A stretch of 16,819 nucleotides of DNA from Verrucomicrobiales bacterium (lineage in GTDB: Bacteria > Verrucomicrobiota > Verrucomicrobiia > Verrucomicrobiales > DEV007). Position numbers and translations under genes: made by a program. The notes beneath the pieces are model-generated. The model saw only the letters and a program-made list of their open reading frames with translations. It did not search any database and was not told the DNA's origin. Position 1 is the stretch's first letter; each line of letters opens with the position of its first letter. Positions 7,206 to 14,840 of the stretch are shown in pieces. The stretch covers positions 1 to 16,819 of the forward strand of contig JAGNMT010000024.1 in the NCBI GenBank assembly GCA_017991025.1, read 5' to 3'.

Positions 7206-8747
7206 CTACCCCTTCGCCTCCAGCAGCGACTTCCCGGTCATCTCCACCGGCGGCTTGAGGCCTAACAAGCCAAGAATCGTCGGCGCAATATCGGCGAGTA
7301 TTCCGTCATGAAGAATCATGTGATCAGCGTCATCGCCGACATAAATCAAATGCACCGGATTCGTTGTGTGGGCGGTCTGGGGTGAGCCGTCCTCATTGAT
7401 CATGACCTCGCAGTTGCCGTGGTCGGCGGCGATGAGCAGCTTGCCGCCGAGGGAGAGGACCTTCTCGACGACCTGCTGCACACAGTGATCGACGCACTCC
7501 ACCGCTTTGATCGCGGCGGGGACATTGCCGGTGTGGCCGACCATGTCGGGATTGGCATAGTTCACAATGATCATGTCGTAGTCGGCCGCGCGACTGAGGA
7601 TCGTCTCGGTTACTTCCTTTGCCGACATTTCGGGCTTCTCGTCATAAGTGGCACAGTCCTGCGGCGATTGCAGCATCTGCCTGTCCTCCCCGGAGTTGGG
7701 TGCCTCAACGCCGCCGTTGAAGAAAAAGGAGACGTGCGGGTATTTCTCGGTTTCGGCCACTCGAAGTTGCGTGAGCCCCGCTTCGGCCACGACCTGGCCG
7801 AGGGTGTTTTTCAATTCGACCGTGGGGAACACGACCGGGCAACCGTAGGTTTCGTCGTATTCGGTCAGGGTGTAATAACTCACCTTTGGCTGCACGCCTC
7901 TGTCAAAGCCACTGAAGTCGTCCCGAAGGAAGGCGAGACTGAGCTGGCGCGAGCGGTCCGCTCGGAAGTTGAAAAAGAGTATAACATCCCCGTCGCGAAC
8001 CCGCTGTTCATCGATCGCCTCGAAGACCATGGGCTTCATGAATTCATCGGTGACGTCATTCCGATACTGATCCGCGACCGCTTCGGAAGCGAGGATCGCT
8101 CTTGCTTCGCCTTTTCCGAGGACAATCGCGTCCCAGGCCAGCTTGGTGCGGTCCCATCGCTTGTCGCGATCCATCGCAAAATAGCGGCCGATCACCGTCG
8201 CAATTTTTGCTCCGGAGGCGGCGAGTTTGTCCTCACAATAGCTTAAATATTTCGCCCCGCCGGTCGGTGAAGTGTCCCGACCGTCGGTGATGGCATGAAC
8301 CATGATGTCATTCACCCCCGCCGCTTTTGCCGTCGAGGCAAGAGCAACGAGATGATCCTGATGGCTGTGGACCCCGCCGTCGGAAACGAGTCCAATGAGG
8401 TGGAGGCGCGATTTCGCCGCTTTTCCAAAGGCTTCCACAAGCGTGGCATTGGTGGCGAGATCGCCGTCGGCGATGGCTTTGTTGATGCGGGTAAAATCCT
8501 GGTAAACAATGCGTCCCGCGCCGAGGTTAAGGTGTCCGACCTCGGAGTTCCCCATTTGTCCCTCGGGCAGGCCGACATCCATGCCGCTGCAACTAAGATG
8601 CGCGACCGGGTAGTTTTTATGCATTTCCCGGGTGAACGGGATCGTCGCAAGACGCGGGCAGTCGCCGTAGCGCTCCGCTCCCGCCGGTCCTGCCGGATTG
8701 TCACCCCATCCATCCCGAATAATAAAAACGACTGGTTTCTTGGCCAT
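7206..8747 (-). CDS. gpmI: 2,3-bisphosphoglycerate-independent phosphoglycerate mutase
   Basis: A 513-residue cofactor-independent phosphoglycerate mutase, interconverting 3- and 2-phosphoglycerate in cytoplasmic glycolysis and gluconeogenesis. Length is standard. The alkaline-phosphatase-like metal site begins with D12 in RDGWGDN. The catalytic serine is S68 in GQMGNSEVGHLNLGAGR. Other family blocks are VSDGGVHSHQDH (121-132), ITDGRDTSP (153-161), FFNFRADRSRQLS, EYDETYG, NYANPDMVGHTG and ADHGNCEVM, which supply the manganese and substrate ligands. Position 11 is Arg where many homologues have Leu or Met (IIRDGWG). The ATG at 8747 has AGGAG one base upstream, which is unusually close for a Shine-Dalgarno site. 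The gene is divergent from cdsA. Confidence 0.97.
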   Translation of the reverse strand: MAKKPVVFIIRDGWGDNPAGPAGAERYGDCPRLATIPFTREMHKNYPVAHLSCSGMDVGLPEGQMGNSEVGHLNLGAGRIVYQDFTRINKAIADGDLATNATLVEAFGKAAKSRLHLIGLVSDGGVHSHQDHLVALASTAKAAGVNDIMVHAITDGRDTSPTGGAKYLSYCEDKLAASGAKIATVIGRYFAMDRDKRWDRTKLAWDAIVLGKGEARAILASEAVADQYRNDVTDEFMKPMVFEAIDEQRVRDGDVILFFNFRADRSRQLSLAFLRDDFSGFDRGVQPKVSYYTLTEYDETYGCPVVFPTVELKNTLGQVVAEAGLTQLRVAETEKYPHVSFFFNGGVEAPNSGEDRQMLQSPQDCATYDEKPEMSAKEVTETILSRAADYDMIIVNYANPDMVGHTGNVPAAIKAVECVDHCVQQVVEKVLSLGGKLLIAADHGNCEVMINEDGSPQTAHTTNPVHLIYVGDDADHMILHDGILADIAPTILGLLGLKPPVEMTGKSLLEAKG

Positions 8748-8791
8748 ACTCCTGAGTAATCGGGCACATTGGGCGGCTCTGCAAGTGTTTC

Positions 8792-8821
8792 GGTGGGAGC
8801 CTTCCGGGTGGGAGCCTTCCG
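8792..8821. repeat. 15-bp perfect tandem duplication
   Basis: GGTGGGAGCCTTCCG occurs twice head to tail, at 8792-8806 and 8807-8821, in the divergent gap between gpmI and cdsA. It looks like a recent slippage duplication. It lies in the likely upstream region of both genes. Confidence 0.75.
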
Positions 8822-8948
8822 ACCTTCCCGGGCCCCGCCAGCTTCATGCTCTCCCGACCATCCGCCGTTTAGAGTAGGAATGTCCCATTTAGTGATTGCC
8901 AAGGGGATTCCTTGCCTGTTTCCTATTCATCCAGAACACCCCACCAGT

Positions 8949-9863
8949 ATGCCGGACACACCCGCCGCCGAATCGACCGACTCCCCGGCTCCACCATCCG
9001 ATGCTTCCATGAAGCGCCGCACGCTGCTAAACCGGTCGGCCAGCACCATTTTTCTCGTCACCCTGGTCGGCGTCGCGCTCTGGTATTCTGAGCGCTGGAT
9101 CTTCCTCGCCCTTTTTTCCATCCTTTCTCTGGGAGCCCTGATTGAGTATTTCCGGCTCTTTCCCGAAGCCGGCTTCCGGCGGTTTCGCCGGCTGGCTTTC
9201 CTCGTCAGCGGTGGTTATCTCTGCCTGCTGTTTTCACCGTTATGGGGCCTTCAAGCCGATTGGCTGGGGCAGCTCGATGGCATCGCCCTCGCCATCCTAT
9301 CGATCCTCATGGTTTTGACCCGTCTGCGCTCGCCGCTGGAAGGCTATCGCTCGTTTGACGAAATGGCGGCAACGCTCTTCGGATTCACCTACTGCGTTCT
9401 GCTCTTCAGTTTTATTCCGAAAATTCTCCTTCTGCCCGCGCTCGGATCGTCCTCCGTGCTCTATCTCGTTTACCTCGTGGCAGTGACAAAACTCACCGAC
9501 ATGGGTGCCTATCTCGTGGGCTCCGCGATCGGAAAAGACAAGCTTGTCCCGCAGATCAGCCCCGGAAAGACCTGGCAGGGGTTCTGGGGTGCACTCGTCT
9601 TCGCCGTGGCCGGCAGTTATGCCTTTTACTTTCTGGCGGGGGACCGCATTCCTATCATCACGGCAGTTCATGCCGGGGTCCTCGGTCTTCTCCTCGCCCT
9701 CGTCGCGGTGCTCGGGGATCTGGCCGAATCCATCTTCAAGCGCAGCCTTGCAGTGAAGGACAGCGGCCATATCATGCCCGGGATCGGAGGTTTTCTCGAT
9801 CTCGTTGACTCGGTCATTTTCACGGCTCCGGTTTTCTACCTTTACCTTCTCGTTTTCAACTGA
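8949..9863 (+). CDS. cdsA: Phosphatidate cytidylyltransferase (CDP-diglyceride synthase)
   Basis: A 304-residue integral membrane protein that makes CDP-diacylglycerol from CTP and phosphatidate, the branch point of phospholipid synthesis. The start at 8949 is chosen because earlier in-frame codons encode low-complexity sequence. The ATG at 9009 (MKRRTLLNRS) is a possible alternative. About seven to eight membrane helices follow from residue 31. The C-terminal signature is present: SIFKRSLAVKD (261-271), with the K-D pair, then MPGIGGFLDLVDS (276-288) with D284 and D287. The usual histidine of PGHGG is Ile and the Arg of DRxD is Leu. The TDMGAYLVG and PGKTWQGF blocks upstream also match. The stop lies 19 nt before dxr, suggesting an operon, an arrangement common in bacteria (cdsA-dxr). 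Confidence 0.93.
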   Translation: MPDTPAAESTDSPAPPSDASMKRRTLLNRSASTIFLVTLVGVALWYSERWIFLALFSILSLGALIEYFRLFPEAGFRRFRRLAFLVSGGYLCLLFSPLWGLQADWLGQLDGIALAILSILMVLTRLRSPLEGYRSFDEMAATLFGFTYCVLLFSFIPKILLLPALGSSSVLYLVYLVAVTKLTDMGAYLVGSAIGKDKLVPQISPGKTWQGFWGALVFAVAGSYAFYFLAGDRIPIITAVHAGVLGLLLALVAVLGDLAESIFKRSLAVKDSGHIMPGIGGFLDLVDSVIFTAPVFYLYLLVFN

Positions 9864-9882
9864 GCCCCGCGAAAGCAAACTG

Positions 9883-11046
9883 ATGTCTGAAGGTTCCCGA
9901 CCCAAAAAAGTGGTGGTTCTCGGCTCGACCGGTTCGATCGGGGAGAGCTCTCTCAAGGTCGCGCGTGACCTACCGGGACGAATGACCCTCGTCGGTCTTG
10001 CCGCGAACAGCAGCGTCGATTCCCTGGCGGGCCAGATCAATGAATTCGGCATCAAACAGGGTTGCCTCTGCGACCCGACAGGGTTGGATAAGCTGAAATC
10101 AGTTGTGCCTTCGGATGTCACTCTCCATACCGGTGAAGAGGGACTTATCGAGCTCGCGACCCTGCCCGAGGCAGATCTTGTTCTCATCGCCATTGTCGGC
10201 GTCGCCGGCCTCCGTCCCGCCCTCGCCGCAATTGAAGCAGGCAAGGACATCGCCGTGGCAAGCAAGGAAATCCTCGTCATGGCCGGAGAAATCGTCATGG
10301 CTGCCGCGAAGCGAAAGGGCGTAAAGGTCCTGCCGGTCGATTCCGAGCACAATGCGATTTTCCAATGCCTCGCCGGTAACGATTCGAAGGAAGTCTCCCG
10401 GCTCATCCTGACCGCTTCGGGAGGCCCTTTCCGACGGCTCCCTGCCTCTGAATTATCCGCCGTGACGATAGAACAGGCGCTGAAGCACCCGACCTGGGAA
10501 ATGGGGCGCAAGATCACGATCGACTCGGCGACACTTTTTAACAAGGGCCTTGAAATGATCGAAGCCCGCTGGCTTTTCGACATCGAAATGAAACGCGTCG
10601 ATGTCATTGTCCACCCCCAGAGCATTATTCACAGCATGGTCGAGTTCATCGACGGATCCATCCTCGCGCAACTCAGCACGACGGACATGTGTTTCCCGAT
10701 TCAATACGCCGTGACCTGGCCCGAGCGGGTCCCGAACACCCTGCCGCCGCTGGATTTTGCCCAACTCGCAAGGCTCGAATTCGAAGCACCGCGCTGGGAG
10801 GACTTCCCCGCACTGACGCTCGCCAAAGAAGCGGGGGAAACGGGGGGCACTCTCCCCGCCGTGATGAATGCCGCGAATGAGGTCGCCGTGAGTGCTTTCC
10901 TGGAACGTCACTTGAGCTTTCCCGGAATCTGGGACACCGTCGCTGAGACGATGTCCCGTCACAAAACCGTGAGCCGGCCCGGACTTGATGAGATCATCGA
11001 ATCCGACCTCTGGGCCCGGAGAACCGCAAAAGAATACATTTCATGA
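9883..11046 (+). CDS. dxr: 1-deoxy-D-xylulose 5-phosphate reductoisomerase
   Basis: A 387-residue enzyme converting 1-deoxy-D-xylulose 5-phosphate to 2-C-methyl-D-erythritol 4-phosphate with NADPH, the second step of the MEP isoprenoid pathway. Residues 10-20 hold the NADPH-binding VVVLGSTGSIG-type loop. ASKEILVMAG is at 126-135. D153 and E155 of PVDSEHNAIFQCL, and E224 of KGLEMIEARWLF, are the metal-site residues. LTASGGPFR (176-184), HPTWEMGRKITIDSATL (202-218), HPQSIIHSMVEF (244-255) and the C-terminal MNAANEVAVSAFL are classic DXR blocks. The ATG at 9883 gives the standard N-terminus; a longer frame from 9805 overlaps cdsA and is not used. The stop overlaps the ROK gene start (ATGA), suggesting translational coupling. 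Confidence 0.97.
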   Translation: MSEGSRPKKVVVLGSTGSIGESSLKVARDLPGRMTLVGLAANSSVDSLAGQINEFGIKQGCLCDPTGLDKLKSVVPSDVTLHTGEEGLIELATLPEADLVLIAIVGVAGLRPALAAIEAGKDIAVASKEILVMAGEIVMAAAKRKGVKVLPVDSEHNAIFQCLAGNDSKEVSRLILTASGGPFRRLPASELSAVTIEQALKHPTWEMGRKITIDSATLFNKGLEMIEARWLFDIEMKRVDVIVHPQSIIHSMVEFIDGSILAQLSTTDMCFPIQYAVTWPERVPNTLPPLDFAQLARLEFEAPRWEDFPALTLAKEAGETGGTLPAVMNAANEVAVSAFLERHLSFPGIWDTVAETMSRHKTVSRPGLDEIIESDLWARRTAKEYIS

Positions 11047-12032
11047 TCAAGAAAAAGGCACTCTACCCTGGACGCGTCTGGGTCGGTTTCGACCTCGGGG
11101 GCACCAAAATGCTCGTAAAGATTTTTAACGACGGCTACCAGACCCTGGGAGGGGCAAAACAGAAAACACTCGGGGCAAGGGGCGCCAAAGACGGCCTCGC
11201 CCGCATGGTCACACTCATCGAAGAGGCGCTCTCGGACGCGGGCGTCAAACCGGGCCAAATCGCCGGTATCGGGGTGGGATGCCCCGGACCGATCAATTCC
11301 GAAAAAGGGGAGATCGTCGAAGCGCCGAATCTCGGCTGGAGCAAAGTGCCCGTTGAGGCCCATCTCGGCAAAGCCTTCGGATGCCGCACCGTGATCTGCA
11401 ATGACGTCGACGCCGGCGTTTACGCGGAATATACGGAAGGTGCGGCGCGCGGCGCGCGCTGTGCTGTGGGCATTTTCCCCGGAACAGGAATCGGCGCCGG
11501 GGCCGTCGTCAACGGACGGCTTCTCCAGGGTGCCTATCTTTCCTGCATGGAGCTCGGTCATATTCCCCTTTTCCCCGAGACCTCCGGAAACGGCGAGGAT
11601 GGCACGACCCTGGAGACGGAATGTTCCCGTCTCAAAATCGCTGCCGAAGCGGCCCGCGCCGCCTACCGCGGACAAGCTCCTCATCTATTAAGAGCCTGCG
11701 GGACCGACATTTCAAAGATTACGAGTGGCGCGCTCGCGAAGGCAATCGAAGCGGGGGATACGGCGATCGAAGACATCGTCCGCCGCGCCGCGACACTCCT
11801 CGGGTGTGGGGTCGCGACGATCGTGCATCTCCTCGCGCCCGACGTCATCGTGCTCGGCGGTGGACTCGTCGAAGCGATGCCCGAACTCTACCTGGAGACG
11901 GTCAGGAAGTCAGCGGCGGCCCGGGTTCTCGGACCTTATAAAAAGAGCTTCAAAATCGTCACGGCGGAACTCGAAGAGGATGCCGGCGTCATGGGAGCAG
12001 CGGCCTGGGCGAGGAAGACGATCGAGGGCTAA
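11043..12032 (+). CDS. ROK-family sugar kinase (glucokinase-like), zinc motif lost
   Basis: A 329-residue ROK-family protein. The ATP phosphate loop is FDLGGTK (16-22). A GIGVGCPGPI block at 76-84 is typical of ROK kinases. The catalytic base is probably D121 in ICNDVDAG. FPGTGIGAGAVVNGRLLQG (145-163) and ELGHI (170-174) follow, and LLAPDVIVLGGGL is near the C-terminus. The family's CxCGxxGCxE zinc cluster is replaced by SGNGEDGTTLET (181-192), so all three cysteines are gone while H173 remains. There is no DNA-binding domain, so it is a kinase-type and not a repressor-type ROK. Glucose phosphorylation is likely but not provable from sequence. It overlaps dxr by 4 nt and its stop overlaps that of the convergent SGNH gene. 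Confidence 0.88.
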   Translation: MIKKKALYPGRVWVGFDLGGTKMLVKIFNDGYQTLGGAKQKTLGARGAKDGLARMVTLIEEALSDAGVKPGQIAGIGVGCPGPINSEKGEIVEAPNLGWSKVPVEAHLGKAFGCRTVICNDVDAGVYAEYTEGAARGARCAVGIFPGTGIGAGAVVNGRLLQGAYLSCMELGHIPLFPETSGNGEDGTTLETECSRLKIAAEAARAAYRGQAPHLLRACGTDISKITSGALAKAIEAGDTAIEDIVRRAATLLGCGVATIVHLLAPDVIVLGGGLVEAMPELYLETVRKSAAARVLGPYKKSFKIVTAELEEDAGVMGAAAWARKTIEG

Positions 12033-12715
12033 TTGGGTTTCGTAACGAGCTTCACCGCTGGCTCGGCCGGAGGATTGAGGAGCGGCAAGAGGACATCCCG
12101 CCAGACGCGGTAGCCCCTTTCGTTCATGTGAATGCCATCAATAGTGAACAGTTCGGCCCGTGGTCTGCCGTTCCGGTCGAGCATCGGCGTGTGCACATCG
12201 ACATAGGTGGCGTGGCCGATGGCGGCGGTTTCGGCAGCAATCAGGGCATTCGCCTTGCGCACGGCCCCGATTCGAACCCGGCGCGTGGGAATGAGGTTGG
12301 GCTTGATCGAGATCACGAGAATATGGACCCCGGGAAGCGCCGCCCTCAGGATGCCGGCCACTTCCCGGAACTGGTGCGCGACTTTCTCTGGTGATTGCAG
12401 CCAGGCGATGTCGTTGTCGCCGGAATAGATCACGTAGCGATCTGCCGGATACTCGGCGGCCCATTCCCCGGCATGATCGACGAGGTAGGAGTAGGTCGTC
12501 CCCGCTACGCCGAGATTGATCACCTTTTCACCCGCAAAGTCTTCTGGAAGGGTTTTCCAGAAGTCGATGCTGGAACTGCCAATGAAGACGATGGTGCGGG
12601 GATCAAAGGGCTCGATTCCATTCTGGGCAGCGGCCGGGCCGAGCGCGGAGAGAGTCAGTGCGACGAACCAGAGAAGTCGGGTGCTCCTCGTTGATCGTGT
12701 TCCGGAAATAACCAT
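12029..12715 (-). CDS. Secreted SGNH/GDSL-type hydrolase
   Basis: A 228-residue protein starting at the ATG at 12715; a TTG at 12724 adds three residues. An Arg/Ser-rich start is followed by a hydrophobic stretch (about 14-29), with likely cleavage after AAA at 30 (GPAAAQ), so it is probably exported. The SGNH blocks are present: FIGSSSIDFW (44-53) with the catalytic Ser, NLGVAGTT (67-74) with the oxyanion Gly, YSGDND (97-102) with the oxyanion Asn, and DGIHMNERG (193-201) with the catalytic Asp-His pair. The GSSS and GDND wording belongs to a GDSL subgroup common in sugar- or cell-wall-ester hydrolases. The true substrate is unknown; acetyl esterase or lysophospholipase activity are both possible. 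It converges on the ROK gene, overlapping by 4 nt. Confidence 0.9.
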   Translation of the reverse strand: MVISGTRSTRSTRLLWFVALTLSALGPAAAQNGIEPFDPRTIVFIGSSSIDFWKTLPEDFAGEKVINLGVAGTTYSYLVDHAGEWAAEYPADRYVIYSGDNDIAWLQSPEKVAHQFREVAGILRAALPGVHILVISIKPNLIPTRRVRIGAVRKANALIAAETAAIGHATYVDVHTPMLDRNGRPRAELFTIDGIHMNERGYRVWRDVLLPLLNPPAEPAVKLVTKPN

Positions 12716-12736
12716 AACCCGCAAGATCGCTTAATA

Positions 12737-12742
12737 TTTATA
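12737..12742 (-). promoter_or_regulatory. Possible -10 element of the SGNH hydrolase gene
   Basis: On the minus strand TATAAA followed by TATTAA forms the most AT-rich patch of the neighbourhood, about 21 nt upstream of the ATG at 12715. No good -35 at standard spacing was found; TTGCTC is 13 nt away. Weak prediction. Confidence 0.25.
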
Positions 12743-12824
12743 GTAAGTAAAGGTTGAGCAATGGGAGAAAACCGCTCTCACTTGTGTTTCGGGACCGGCG
12801 TGCAGAAGGAAGTGGAATTCGGGA

Positions 12825-12852
12825 TTGTCCCGGGATCGGCATCGTCTAGGAT
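12825..12852 (+). promoter_or_regulatory. Possible promoter of the POT transporter gene
   Basis: TTGTCC (12825-12830) and TAGGAT (12847-12852) are spaced by 16 nt, each 4 of 6 to consensus. The start of transcription would fall near 12859, inside or at the edge of the hairpin described next. Weak prediction by eye. Confidence 0.25.
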
Positions 12853-12854
12853 AG

Positions 12855-12889
12855 GGGCGTTAGCCCAACTCACACAGGCTACAGCGCCC
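12855..12889 (+). promoter_or_regulatory. Stem-loop in the leader of the POT transporter gene
   Basis: GGGCG (12855-12859) pairs with CGCCC (12885-12889), and TAGCC (12861-12865) pairs with GGCTA (12877-12881). They are separated by a small 1/3-nt internal loop and an 11-nt apical loop. No T-run follows, so it is not a classical terminator. It lies 28 nt before the ATG and could affect translation or RNA stability, or be a protein-binding palindrome. Confidence 0.4.
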
Positions 12890-12917
12890 GGATGGAGCTT
12901 CTGACCCACGAATTCCT

Positions 12918-14834
12918 ATGAACGATCAACGCCCCTACGCCTCGTCCGCCCTGCAAATAAAAGGAATGCCTCCTGGCATCCCCTACATCATCGGGAACGA
13001 GGCCGCCGAGCGTTTCAGCTTTTATGGCATGAGGACCATTCTCACGGTCTTCATGGTGAACTATCTCTGGCTCATGGGGAACGCTGTCGGAGAACGCATG
13101 AGCGATGCCGAGGCAACGGAGAACTTTCATCAGTTTGTCTCGCTGGTTTATCTGACGCCCATTCTCGGAGCTCTCCTCGCGGATCTTTTCTTTGGAAAGT
13201 ACCGAATCATCATGGCGCTCTCGGTGGTCTATTGCCTCGGTCACGGCGCCCTCGCCCTGATGGGCCTGGCCGGGGAGGCCGGCACCTGGCTCGTCGCCGG
13301 GCTCTGGCTCATCGCGATCGGTTCAGGCGGGATCAAACCCTGCGTCTCGGCGCATGTGGGGGATCAATTCGGAAGCCTCAACCGGGATCTCATCCCGCGC
13401 ATTTTTAACTGGTTCTACTGGTCGATCAACCTCGGTGCTTTTGTCTCGACCCTGCTCACCCCCTGGCTCCTGGAGTGGTATGGACCGCACTGGGCCTTCG
13501 GGGTCCCCGGATTTCTCATGGCCCTCGCCACTCTGGTCTTCTGGATGGGGCGATGGAAATTTATTCATATCCCGGCCAAAGGCGGCTCGTTTCTGCGCGA
13601 GCTCGTCAGCGGAGAGGGACTCAAAGCGATCGGCAAACTCTGTGCCATCTACGTCTTCGTCGCGGTCTTCTGGTCGCTCTTTGATCAAAGCGGCTCCTCG
13701 TGGGTGCTCCAGTCGGAAAACATGGATCTCAACTGGCTCGGCATCGAGTGGCTTCCCAGTCAGATCCAGGCGCTCAATCCGATTTTGATTCTCACCTTCA
13801 TCCCGCTCTTTTCGTATGTGGTCTACCCGCTCGTCGACCGGGTTTATAGCCTCACTCCCCTGCGAAAGATCGCGATCGGCCTTTTCATCATGGTGATCGC
13901 GTTCAGTCTCGTCGCGATCGCCCAGATGAAGATCGACGCCGGAGAAACGCCTTCGATCTCCTGGCAACTGGTGGCGTTCGTGGCACTCACCGCGGCGGAG
14001 GTGATGGTCTCCATCGTGAGCCTCGAATTCAGTTATACGCAGGCTCCGAAGTCAATGAAATCGGTCATCATGTCGCTCTGGCTCGTCGCGGTTTCCCTTG
14101 GGAATCAGGTCACCGCCCAGATCAATCATTTCATCCAGATCGAGAGCCCCATCGCCGAAGTTAGAGCGACGGGGAGCGAAGCCTCGCATGGCGGTTACGA
14201 TGGAAAGATCGGGACCGAGGACGACATCGTCCTGAGTTTCGACGCCGAGGGTAAACGAACCGGGATCCAGTTTCGCGGGCGGAGCGAACTGGATGGCATC
14301 CTCGAGACGGTCTCGCTGAAGATCGAGAGCAACGCATTCACCGCACTTCCCGCAGGTGAGGGAAAATCCCTCGCGGCGGCCGTCATCGACCCCTGGGGCA
14401 ATCCCTATCATTACCACCTCATCAACCGGAATAACCTCCGAATCTGGAGTTCCGGACCGGACGGAAAACTGACGACTCCCTGGGATCAGGGAGCCATCCT
14501 AACGATCGGTCGACCTGAACTGAGCGCGTCGTCGGCGTTCACACGCTTTTTTGATCAATTTCGTCCCGGGCAGCCCTGGCTCGATTCCCGGCGAAAAGAA
14601 CTCGGCCTGCCCACCGAAGCCGAAGCCGCTGCCAGGGGCCCGCAGATCACCCGTGAGTATTTTGTCGGCGGGCAGGTGCGGCTTGAGGGTGCCGCCTACT
14701 TCTGGTTCTTCACCGGCCTCATGCTGGCTGCCGCGATCTTGTTTCTGATCGTCGCAAAACTCTATCGACCGAAGGAATACTACCACGATGAAGAGGAGGA
14801 AGCCGAGGCTGTGGAGGAGGCGGCGGGGCGGTGA
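12918..14834 (+). CDS. POT-family proton-coupled peptide transporter with a pseudopilin (GspG)-like insertion
   Basis: A 638-residue inner-membrane transporter of the POT/PTR2 family (major facilitator fold) importing di- or tripeptides with protons. The ExxERFxxYG motif is NEAAERFSFYG (27-37). The second signature is SGGIKPCVSAHVGDQF (136-151). Typical bacterial members have about 450-500 residues. Here the helix ending near 400 (LWLVAVSLGNQ) and the final helix (592-615) are separated by about 185 residues of soluble sequence. That insert contains YDGKIGTEDDI (427-437), then IDPWGNPYHYH (490-500) and WSSGPDGKLTTPWDQG (510-525). This is the DPWGNPY...GPDG pattern of the type II secretion major pseudopilin C-terminal (T2SSG) domain. 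By standard POT topology the insert faces the periplasm. The protein ends in an acidic tail (EEEEAEAVEEA). The frame is uninterrupted. No clear Shine-Dalgarno site precedes the ATG. Confidence 0.9.
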   Translation: MNDQRPYASSALQIKGMPPGIPYIIGNEAAERFSFYGMRTILTVFMVNYLWLMGNAVGERMSDAEATENFHQFVSLVYLTPILGALLADLFFGKYRIIMALSVVYCLGHGALALMGLAGEAGTWLVAGLWLIAIGSGGIKPCVSAHVGDQFGSLNRDLIPRIFNWFYWSINLGAFVSTLLTPWLLEWYGPHWAFGVPGFLMALATLVFWMGRWKFIHIPAKGGSFLRELVSGEGLKAIGKLCAIYVFVAVFWSLFDQSGSSWVLQSENMDLNWLGIEWLPSQIQALNPILILTFIPLFSYVVYPLVDRVYSLTPLRKIAIGLFIMVIAFSLVAIAQMKIDAGETPSISWQLVAFVALTAAEVMVSIVSLEFSYTQAPKSMKSVIMSLWLVAVSLGNQVTAQINHFIQIESPIAEVRATGSEASHGGYDGKIGTEDDIVLSFDAEGKRTGIQFRGRSELDGILETVSLKIESNAFTALPAGEGKSLAAAVIDPWGNPYHYHLINRNNLRIWSSGPDGKLTTPWDQGAILTIGRPELSASSAFTRFFDQFRPGQPWLDSRRKELGLPTEAEAAARGPQITREYFVGGQVRLEGAAYFWFFTGLMLAAAILFLIVAKLYRPKEYYHDEEEEAEAVEEAAGR

Positions 14835-14840
14835 GAAAAT

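Noticed and set aside
7419..8246. 275-codon plus frame inside gpmI
   Set aside because: It is a shadow of the strongly conserved gpmI coding sequence, with no family resemblance.
8769..8948. N-terminal extension of cdsA from an earlier ATG
   Set aside because: The extra 60 residues are repetitive, contain the tandem duplication, and do not resemble CdsA N-termini. The ATG at 8949 or 9009 is more sensible.
9805..9882. N-terminal extension of dxr
   Set aside because: It overlaps the conserved C-terminus of cdsA. The ATG at 9883 gives the normal DXR start just before the NADPH-binding loop.
9297..10625. 442-codon open frame on the minus strand across cdsA and dxr
   Set aside because: It runs antisense to two clear enzymes. 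Its peptide is rich in Arg, Ser and Glu with no domain, as expected for a shadow frame in GC-rich DNA.
13323..13967. 214-codon minus frame inside the POT gene
   Set aside because: It is antisense to conserved membrane helices, with almost all residues charged. Typical shadow frame.
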